From Bacteroidales bacterium (GTDB lineage: Bacteria > Bacteroidota > Bacteroidia > Bacteroidales > VadinHA17): 5,793 nucleotides of DNA. Made by a program: the position numbers and the translations under genes. Below the pieces are notes generated by a model. That model ran no database searches and was not told where the DNA came from. It saw only the letters and a program-made list of their open reading frames with translations. Position 1 is the first letter of the stretch; each line of letters begins with the position of its first letter. Location: the NCBI GenBank assembly GCA_003518245.1, contig DOZA01000169.1, positions 1 through 5,793 of the forward strand, in the 5' to 3' direction. Below are positions 1 through 5,532 of the stretch, piece by piece.

Positions 1-1
1 A

Positions 2-64
2 ATTTCCGTAATTTACATTCTCGCCGGTGTTTACCTTACTATAAAGCAAAAAAAACACGTATAA
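2..64 (+). CDS. C-terminal end of an upstream membrane protein (5' part outside window)
   Basis: Frame 2 is open from the left edge to a TAA at 62-64 and encodes ISVIYILAGVYLTIKQKKHV. This reads as the end of a transmembrane helix (about 14 hydrophobic residues) followed by a short lysine-rich tail, a common ending for a protein whose C-terminus stays in the cytoplasm. The stop lies 13 bases before the lnt start, which would fit co-transcription with lnt. Frame 1 is also open to a TGA at 79-81 that overlaps the lnt ATG, but its translation is basic and unpatterned, so frame 2 is preferred. The family cannot be identified from 20 residues. Reading frame and existence of a gene are inferred from composition only. 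Confidence 0.5.
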   Translation: MSVIYILAGVYLTIKQKKHV

Positions 65-77
65 ATAAATATATAGG

Positions 78-1688
78 ATGAAAAAAAGGTTATGGCTGGT
101 CTCTTTACTGGGAGGACTACTATGTGGCCTTGCATGGTACGATAAAGCTACAGGCCTGATCATGCTTACCGCCCTGGTACCATTTCTTTATATATTTCAG
201 TATACCATAGCTAAAGACAGGTCAAGCAGACTCGTATTTCTCAGGGTACTGCCCGGCTTGGTTTTATTTAACCTTCTTACAATATCATGGCTGCGTAATG
301 CATCTATTGCAGGTACAATATATGCTGTTACTGCAAGTTCATTTCTTATGTCCCTGGTTTTCTGGATTGCATCAGTAATATATAAAAGATCTTCATCATT
401 CCTTGGATATGTGAGCCTTTTGATCTTCTGGATAATCATGGAATATATTAATACCAGGGTAAGTATTTTTACACCCTGGCTTAACCTGGGTAATGTACTG
501 GGTAATGAGATTATCTTTATCCAGTGGTATGATATAACAGGAGTGCCTGGTGGCACCCTATGGATACTTTTATGTAATCTGGCTATATTCCATGGTGTCT
601 ATAGGAAAGATAAGACTGCTGGAAACCTGCTTAAACCTGTATTAATATTTTTATCACTGTTTTTTATACCCTCAGGAATTTCTTTTGCCAAGTATCTAAA
701 AAATATCAGGAATGATGACAGATCGGAAATAATCTTAGTACAACCTAACATCGACCCTTATAAGGCTAAATTCAGTGGTTACCCTTTTAAAATGCAACTA
801 AATGATATGTTGCTTTCAGCCAGAAAAAATATAAATAGTGAAACTGACTGGGTTATACTTCCTGAAACAGCAATTGATGATCCGTTTTATGAAGAGAATG
901 TTCTGAATAACAATTATTACCATATGATTGATTCACTGGTGAGTGATTATCCTGGTATCAGCCTTATCACCGGTGCTACTACGATGCGGGCCTATCATGA
1001 AAATGATAAAGACCTGCCACCCAGGGCTACCAGGATAGACAGCAGCAGAGTATTTTATGAGGTTTATAATACCGCTATGCAGGTAAATGAAGATACTGAT
1101 GTCAGTTTTTATCATAAATCCAAACTGGTCCCCGGGATAGAAAAAAAGATCAGGACATTACCAAAATTCATTAATGATAAGATAATCCCAGACCTTGGAG
1201 GAACGATGACTGGCTATGGCACACAGGATGAACGAACTGTTTTTTTGCATCCTGATAATATTGCAAGAGCAGCTCCTGTTATTTGTTATGAATCGGTTTA
1301 CGGTGATTTTGTGACCGGGTATATAAAGAACGGTTCCAACCTTATAGTAATTATTACAAATGATGGCTGGTGGGAAAACACTTCAGGCTACAGGCAACAT
1401 CTTATGTTTGCAAGAATCAGGGCCATTGAAAACAGGAGGTCTGTAGCCAGGGCTGCCAATACAGGTATTTCATGCTTTATAGATATGAAAGGAAAGATAA
1501 TAAAGCAAGTAGGCTGGTGGGAAAAAGGTGTTATAAGCCATTCCCTGGTCCTTAATAACGAAATGAGCTTTTACACACTGAACGGGGATTTTATATATAG
1601 ATATCTATGTATCTTTGGTGTTTTTATCCTGATACTTACTTTTATTGCAGCACCATTGCGTAAGCTCCGTGATCCTCAGAATTTCTGA
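78..1688 (+). CDS. lnt: Apolipoprotein N-acyltransferase
   Basis: This inner-membrane enzyme transfers an acyl chain from a phospholipid to the free amino group of the lipidated N-terminal cysteine, the last step of lipoprotein maturation after Lgt and LspA. The 536 residues are close to the family length (E. coli 512). Hydrophobic segments lie roughly at 5-20, 24-43, 53-70, 82-103, 108-124, 156-174 and 185-204, and one follows the catalytic domain at 508-526. The nitrilase-like periplasmic domain covers about 217-495. The catalytic triad can be read directly: Glu263 in LPETAI, Lys347 in YHKSKLVP and Cys403 in VICYES. The helper glutamates Glu355 and Glu405 are also present, as are NDGWW (428-432) and the ARIRAIENRR segment (445-454). 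The ATG at 78 gives a natural MKKR start before the first helix. There is no Shine-Dalgarno sequence at a usable distance; the leader is AT-rich, as usual in Bacteroidota. The gene probably follows the upstream membrane gene in one transcript. Its last 13 bases overlap the end of dsbD. Confidence 0.97.
   Translation: MKKRLWLVSLLGGLLCGLAWYDKATGLIMLTALVPFLYIFQYTIAKDRSSRLVFLRVLPGLVLFNLLTISWLRNASIAGTIYAVTASSFLMSLVFWIASVIYKRSSSFLGYVSLLIFWIIMEYINTRVSIFTPWLNLGNVLGNEIIFIQWYDITGVPGGTLWILLCNLAIFHGVYRKDKTAGNLLKPVLIFLSLFFIPSGISFAKYLKNIRNDDRSEIILVQPNIDPYKAKFSGYPFKMQLNDMLLSARKNINSETDWVILPETAIDDPFYEENVLNNNYYHMIDSLVSDYPGISLITGATTMRAYHENDKDLPPRATRIDSSRVFYEVYNTAMQVNEDTDVSFYHKSKLVPGIEKKIRTLPKFINDKIIPDLGGTMTGYGTQDERTVFLHPDNIARAAPVICYESVYGDFVTGYIKNGSNLIVIITNDGWWENTSGYRQHLMFARIRAIENRRSVARAANTGISCFIDMKGKIIKQVGWWEKGVISHSLVLNNEMSFYTLNGDFIYRYLCIFGVFILILTFIAAPLRKLRDPQNF
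1676..1688. other. Tail-to-tail overlap of lnt and dsbD, near-palindromic
   Basis: The 13 bases TCAGAATTTCTGA carry the stop codons of both convergent genes. The sequence is a palindrome around one central base. As a result lnt ends in Gln-Asn-Phe-stop on the plus strand and dsbD ends in Gln-Lys-Phe-stop on the minus strand. As RNA it could form at most a 5-base-pair stem with a 3-base loop, too weak to serve as a normal terminator. No other stem-loop with a T run was found close to either stop, so transcripts from the two sides may run into each other. Confidence 0.9.
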
Positions 1689-3637
1689 ATACCGCTGTCA
1701 AGCCATTCAATATACTCTTCTATATTAAGGTTAAATGCCATGGGATCGACCAGGGGATTACCATCATGATCGGTTATGGCATATAATGGCTGGGTATTGG
1801 TCCCGAACATTTCAATCTCATGGTTGGTATTTATTTGCCCTATTGTTTTCTTATTCTTACCATCAACTGAAGAAACAACCCATTCACTCTCCGGTAATCT
1901 GGTTCGATCATCACAATATAATGCTATTATCACAAAATTATTCCTCAGGCGTTCCAGCACCCGGGGATCAGACCATACTTTTGCCTCCATCTCCTTGCAG
2001 TTACTGCAGGCATGGCCTTTGAAATCAAGAAAAACCGGCTTATCCTTTTCTTTTGCGCATATCAATCCCTGCTCAAGATCGAAATAACCTTTAAGCCCGT
2101 ATGGTAATTCAAATTTTTCAGCATATCCAGGCTCTGAACATGGTCCTTCTTTTACCGAAGTCAAATCAGTTATCGGAGCAAACAAAGGTGGTGTATTAGT
2201 CTGTTTAAGATCGAACCTAGCCGATGACTCCGGAGGCAGGAGGCCTGAGATACCTTTAAGCGGGGCACCGAAAAGTCCGGGTATAAGATATACGGCAAAC
2301 GAAAAAGCAGCAATAATAAGAACGAACCTGAATATACCTATATGCTTCAGGTCGCTATCAAGTGCAAATTTGATCTTACCCATAAGGTAAAGACCAAGCA
2401 GGAAGAAAAGAACAATCCATATTGCAAGGTATATATCCCTGGTAAGTATGCCTAGGCCATAAACAGAATCTATCGTTGACAGGAACTTCATACTGAAAGC
2501 GAGCATAATAAAACCCAGCACTACTTTTACAGAATTTAGCCAGCCACCGGATTTAGGCAACCTGCTCATCACAGAAGGGAATAGTGCGAACAGGAAAAAT
2601 GGAAAGGCAAAGCCGAGCCCGAAACCAAACATTCCAACAGTAGGACGAAGAACACTACCACTGGCTGCTTCAACTAGCAGGGCACCCACTATCGGTCCAG
2701 TGCAGGCGAAAGATACAAGTACAGTGGTTAGACCAAGAAAGAATGCTGCCAGCATACCCCCTTTATCTACCTTTGAGTCAGCACCGCTAACCCATTTATT
2801 TGGAAGTATTATCTCATATGCCCCGAAGAAAGAGGAAGCAAAAATAATAAACAATGCAAAAAACAGGATATTTGGTATCCAGTGGGTACTCAGGGTGTTT
2901 GCAAAACCAGCTCCCGCACTAGTAAGTGATACAATTATTCCCAGTGAGGAATAAATAAGAACGATAGATAAGGCAAAAATAAGTGCCTTGATAAATAATT
3001 TCCCCTTGCTTTCTGTTCCCTGGGAGAAAAAGGCAACCGTCATCGGTATCATCGGGAAGACACATGGAGTAAGTATTGCTGCCATACCCAGCAGCAATGA
3101 TACCAGTAAAAGACCTAACAGCCCACGCCTTTCAGCTTCAACCTCAAGACCTTCTGCAAGAGCATTATCCTGAATGGCCTCACCTGAAGAGATAGATATA
3201 TTAAACTCTTCATCCTGAGGAGGCGAACATCTTTCATCATCACAGGCCATATATGTAACATGCCCCGTTACACTGAAGTGATCTTGATCTGAACTGACAG
3301 TCTGCCTGAACTCAACCTCACCACTGAAATATTTGATTTCCATCTCAAAAGCCTGGTCAAAGACAATCTTACCCTCATTCATCTCACGCACTTCACCAAC
3401 AAGATCATATGTATCCGATTCCTTAATATTAAATGAAGTAGGTATGGGCCCTCCATCGGGAATATCCATTCCATACAGGTGTGACCTTGCTTCTACACTG
3501 GCTGTAAAAATAAGATCGTAATTTCCGCTCGCATTCTTCTCATATGAGAATGACCATGATACCGGGTCATATATCTGTGAAAATGAGAGAACTGACAAAA
3601 TTATAAAGCCTGCTAATAATGAAATTTTCCTGATCAT
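1676..3637 (-). CDS. dsbD: Thiol:disulfide interchange protein DsbD (CcdA-type membrane core)
   Basis: DsbD carries electrons from cytoplasmic thioredoxin across the inner membrane to periplasmic thiol-disulfide proteins, keeping isomerases and cytochrome c maturation factors reduced. The 653 residues show all three domains. A Sec signal peptide (1-20, MIRK plus a hydrophobic stretch ending SFS) leads into the N-terminal immunoglobulin-like domain (about 25-150) with the Cys132/Cys137 pair in MACDDERCSPP. The membrane core (about 172-455, eight predicted helices) holds Cys192 in LTPCVFPMIPMT and Cys312 in SFACTGPIVG, the redox pair of the CcdA family. The C-terminal thioredoxin-like domain (about 525-653) has Cys544-Ser-Asn-Cys547 and a probable cis-proline at 617 (TQPLYA). 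Cys500, Cys527 and Cys575 are extra to the usual six. Translation starts at ATG 3637, directly before the signal peptide. The gene lies 123 bases downstream of rng on the same strand with no evident terminator between them, so readthrough from rng is possible. Confidence 0.96.
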   Translation of the reverse strand: MIRKISLLAGFIILSVLSFSQIYDPVSWSFSYEKNASGNYDLIFTASVEARSHLYGMDIPDGGPIPTSFNIKESDTYDLVGEVREMNEGKIVFDQAFEMEIKYFSGEVEFRQTVSSDQDHFSVTGHVTYMACDDERCSPPQDEEFNISISSGEAIQDNALAEGLEVEAERRGLLGLLLVSLLLGMAAILTPCVFPMIPMTVAFFSQGTESKGKLFIKALIFALSIVLIYSSLGIIVSLTSAGAGFANTLSTHWIPNILFFALFIIFASSFFGAYEIILPNKWVSGADSKVDKGGMLAAFFLGLTTVLVSFACTGPIVGALLVEAASGSVLRPTVGMFGFGLGFAFPFFLFALFPSVMSRLPKSGGWLNSVKVVLGFIMLAFSMKFLSTIDSVYGLGILTRDIYLAIWIVLFFLLGLYLMGKIKFALDSDLKHIGIFRFVLIIAAFSFAVYLIPGLFGAPLKGISGLLPPESSARFDLKQTNTPPLFAPITDLTSVKEGPCSEPGYAEKFELPYGLKGYFDLEQGLICAKEKDKPVFLDFKGHACSNCKEMEAKVWSDPRVLERLRNNFVIIALYCDDRTRLPESEWVVSSVDGKNKKTIGQINTNHEIEMFGTNTQPLYAITDHDGNPLVDPMAFNLNIEEYIEWLDSGIQKF

Positions 3638-3760
3638 CTAAAATTAATTTTTGTTTCATATCCTGGAAAAACCATGACTATTATTTATATAACAAAAAAC
3701 TGGTATTTATGTTAAGACAGCCGGGGAGCATATATGGGTGAAATCTTCTTTAAAAAATTA
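3638..3760 (-). other. rng-dsbD spacer with AT-rich palindrome before dsbD
   Basis: This 123-base noncoding spacer separates the rng stop from the dsbD start. It contains a perfect 12-base palindrome, AAAATTAATTTT at 3640-3651, two bases upstream of the dsbD ATG, where an A/T-rich, unstructured initiation region is expected in Bacteroidota. No Shine-Dalgarno sequence is seen. A minus-strand TTTG at 3696-3693 is followed 18 bases later by TGGTTTTT, a two-mismatch version of the Bacteroidota -7 element TAnnTTTG. This is too weak to call a promoter. No convincing terminator hairpin follows rng. Confidence 0.35.
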
Positions 3761-5320
3761 TTATCCGATATCTATCTCATCTCCAAATTTATCAGTAAAC
3801 CGGTACTCAATCAGGTGAAATGAGTTAATTGCCCTCACTTTAATTTTACATTTGTTTCTATTTGCCATCTTTCTATATACAGGGGATATTCCTTTTGTCA
3901 TATAAGTTGCAAGGAAGGGATGTACTTCCAGAATAAAATTACGTGTTTTGACTTTCTCTAGTATTGTTTTAAGATCTCTCTCTATAGCATCAACATAAAG
4001 TATTGAAGGACCTATTTTGCCCGTTCCATTACAGGTGGGACATTTTTCTTCCACACTTATGTCCATTTCGGGTCTTACTCTCTGTCTTGTTATCTGCATA
4101 AGGCCATATTTACTCAATGGTAAGATATTATGCTTGGTGCGGTCATCAGCCATTATATCCCTCATTGTATCGAAAAGCTTCTGCTTATGTTCATTAGCCT
4201 GCATGTCTATGAAATCGATAACAATAATGCCTCCCATGTCTCTTAGCCTTAGCTGCCTGGCAATTTCTTTTGCCGCTTCCAGGTTAACCTCAAGGGCATT
4301 TGTCTCCTGATCGGTATCAGCTTTTGATCTGTTACCACTATTTACATCTATCACATGCAAAGCTTCAGTATGCTCAATAATGAGATAGGAACCATGTTTA
4401 AAAGAGACAGTTTTACCAAACAGGGCCTTTATTTGTTTTGTCACCCCGAAATGATCAAAAATAGGCAGCCTACCTTTGTAAAGCTTGACTATTTTCTCCT
4501 CGCCGGGAGCTATCTCCCTAACATATTGTTTTATATCAGCGGCCAGGATATGATCATTAATTGTTATACTGGTAAAGCTTACATTTAGTATATCACGAAT
4601 AATTGTATTGGTAAGATTCAGTTCCCTGATAAATAGTTTAGGTTTGGAAATATCCTTGCGAAGATCATTAAAAGCACGTTCGAACCTCTCGACAAGGTCA
4701 CGCAACTCGGCATCAAGCACTGCTACTTTTTTCCCTTCAGCTACCGTCCTGATTATTACCCCGAAATTTTTAGGTTTTATGCTCGCAATAAGAGCTTTCA
4801 GCCTGTTTTTCTCCTCAACACTTTCTATCTTGGTTGAAACAGAGACCTTATCCGAGAAAGGAAGGAGGACGAGGTTTCTCCCTGCGAGGGATATTTCTGA
4901 ACCCAACCTGGGACCCTTTGTTGAAATTGGTTCTTTGGTTACCTGTACGATAACTGTCTGCCCTGTTTTCAATACATCAGATATTTTACCTTCTTTATTT
5001 ATGTCCTGTTCATTCTTAAACTTATGAACAGGAATCATCCTGCCTTTTCTTCTCAGGGCTATATCATAATATTTATGTAAAGACCGGAATTGGGCTCCCA
5101 GATCCAGGTAATGAAGGAAAGCGTCACGCTCATATCCTACATTGATAAATGCGGCGTTCAGTCCGGGCATTATTTTTTTTACTTTTCCAAGGTATATATC
5201 ACCAACAGCAAATTTGATATCTTTCTTTTCCTTGTTGAGCTCAACCAGTTGTTTCTGCTCTAGCAAGGCAATGGAAATTTCCTTCGACCCAGAATCAATT
5301 ATTAAATCCTTGCTTATCAC
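3761..5320 (-). CDS. rng: Ribonuclease G/E family endoribonuclease
   Basis: This is a cytoplasmic single-strand-specific endoribonuclease that prefers 5'-monophosphate ends and acts in rRNA and mRNA processing. At 519 residues it has the length of RNase G (E. coli 489) plus an insert, and it lacks the long C-terminal scaffold of RNase E. The S1 RNA-binding domain starts near residue 38 (FAVGDIYLGKVKKIMPGLNA) and carries a roughly 20-residue insert around 78-112. Arg191-Thr192 in IIRTVAEG correspond to the 5'-phosphate sensor pair of RNase E. The metal-binding aspartates are Asp325 (HVIDVNSG) and Asp369 (VIDFIDM). The zinc-link is Cys427-Pro-Thr-Cys430 (CPTCNGTG). The start is a GTG at 5320-5318; it gives an N-terminus ISKDLIIDSG that fits Bacteroidota relatives, and the next in-frame Met is residue 51, inside the S1 core. 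It lies downstream of HU and the 30-residue basic protein, after a stem-loop. The symbol could equally be cafA or a generic rne/rng. Confidence 0.96.
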   Translation of the reverse strand: MISKDLIIDSGSKEISIALLEQKQLVELNKEKKDIKFAVGDIYLGKVKKIMPGLNAAFINVGYERDAFLHYLDLGAQFRSLHKYYDIALRRKGRMIPVHKFKNEQDINKEGKISDVLKTGQTVIVQVTKEPISTKGPRLGSEISLAGRNLVLLPFSDKVSVSTKIESVEEKNRLKALIASIKPKNFGVIIRTVAEGKKVAVLDAELRDLVERFERAFNDLRKDISKPKLFIRELNLTNTIIRDILNVSFTSITINDHILAADIKQYVREIAPGEEKIVKLYKGRLPIFDHFGVTKQIKALFGKTVSFKHGSYLIIEHTEALHVIDVNSGNRSKADTDQETNALEVNLEAAKEIARQLRLRDMGGIIVIDFIDMQANEHKQKLFDTMRDIMADDRTKHNILPLSKYGLMQITRQRVRPEMDISVEEKCPTCNGTGKIGPSILYVDAIERDLKTILEKVKTRNFILEVHPFLATYMTKGISPVYRKMANRNKCKIKVRAINSFHLIEYRFTDKFGDEIDIG

Positions 5321-5359
5321 ATTTAGGAAATATAGATCATTATTAATATGTGTGATTTA

Positions 5360-5388
5360 TAAATATACTAAACCTAAAGATCAGACAA
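5360..5388 (-). promoter_or_regulatory. Weak candidate promoter for rng
   Basis: On the minus strand TTG (5388-5386) is followed after 18 bases by TATATTTA (5367-5360). This resembles the Bacteroidota sigma-factor pattern TTTG, about 19-21 bases, TAnnTTTG, with the last base changed and the spacer slightly short. It would start transcription roughly 30 bases before the GTG of rng. The -33 part falls in the loop of the stem-loop at 5369-5400. AT-rich DNA produces such matches by chance, so this is only a candidate. Confidence 0.2.
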
Positions 5389-5400
5389 TCTTTAGGTTTA
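5369..5400 (-). terminator. Perfect 13-base-pair stem-loop between the small basic gene and rng
   Basis: The arms 5369-5381 (TAAACCTAAAGAT) and 5388-5400 are perfect inverted repeats with a 6-base loop, CAGACA. The stem lies 32 bases after the stop of the 30-residue gene and 48 bases before the rng start. Only three of the pairs are G-C. On the minus strand it is followed by GTATATTTATAAATC, a broken T/A-rich stretch and not a clean T run. It may end or attenuate the HU-small gene transcript, protect its 3' end, or act as a structured leader of rng. Which of these applies cannot be decided from sequence. Confidence 0.6.
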
Positions 5401-5432
5401 ATATTTTCTATACGACCCAGGAGAAGAAAAAA

Positions 5433-5525
5433 CTATTTCCTCTTCTTATGCCTGTTTTTCTTCAAGCGCTTCTTGCGCTTGTGGGTAGCCATCTTATGTC
5501 TTTTTCTTTTTTTTCCGCTTGGCAT
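5433..5525 (-). CDS. 30-residue basic protein, mS38/AURKAIP1-COX24-like (bS22-like) probable 30S ribosomal protein
   Basis: The ATG at 5525-5523 opens a 30-codon frame ending in TAG at 5435-5433. The protein begins MPSGKKRKRHKMATHKRKKR and ends LKKNRHKKRK. Of its residues 12 are Lys, 6 Arg and 3 His, with no acidic residue and no Cys. The pattern KM-x-x-HK-x-x-K-x-x-KK-x-R resembles, from memory, the C-terminal domain of mitochondrial small-subunit protein mS38 (AURKAIP1, yeast COX24) and the mycobacterial 30S protein bS22. Short proteins of this kind are annotated in Bacteroidota as AURKAIP1/COX24 domain-containing. A ribosomal role in rRNA binding is inferred from that likeness. The gene starts 7 bases after the HU stop, so the two are very probably co-transcribed. 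The bases before the ATG (AAGTAATTAATCG) hold no Shine-Dalgarno sequence. A second in-frame ATG at codon 12 would remove a third of the protein and is unlikely. It is distinct from Thx (bTHX), which has a GKGD-type N-terminus. Confidence 0.85.
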   Translation of the reverse strand: MPSGKKRKRHKMATHKRKKRLKKNRHKKRK

Positions 5526-5532
5526 CGATTAA

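Noticed and set aside
28..37. Possible Bacteroidota -7 element before lnt (TACCTTAC)
   Set aside because: Two mismatches to TAnnTTTG and no TTTG at the right distance upstream; it also lies within the probable coding end of the upstream gene.
485..507. Tandem-like repeat CTGGGTAATG twice in lnt
   Set aside because: Two 10-base copies encode LGN-V-LGN within a conserved Lnt region; this fits ordinary coding sequence and does not extend into a repeat array.
197..556. 119-residue minus-strand open frame inside lnt
   Set aside because: It lies entirely antisense to the well-supported lnt membrane domain, has no recognisable motif, and its frame is open because of the codon composition of the sense gene.
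1735..2087. Two overlapping plus-strand open frames (95 and 103 residues) inside dsbD
   Set aside because: They are antisense to the thioredoxin-like domain of DsbD, whose active-site CSNC and cis-Pro motifs clearly define the coding strand.
3638..3760. Terminator or small RNA in the rng-dsbD spacer
   Set aside because: The only symmetric element is the AT palindrome at 3640-3651; no GC-containing stem with a T run and no good promoter were found.
4608..5027. 139-residue plus-strand open frame inside rng
   Set aside because: It is antisense to the conserved RNase G S1 and sensor regions; its Ser/Leu/Phe-rich composition is what the opposite strand of a Lys/Glu/Arg-rich gene produces.
5433..5525. 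Calling the small basic gene ribosomal protein Thx (bTHX)
   Set aside because: Thx proteins have a GKGD-type N-terminus with a Gly/Tyr/Trp-containing core, absent here; the KM-x-x-HK pattern fits mS38/bS22 better.
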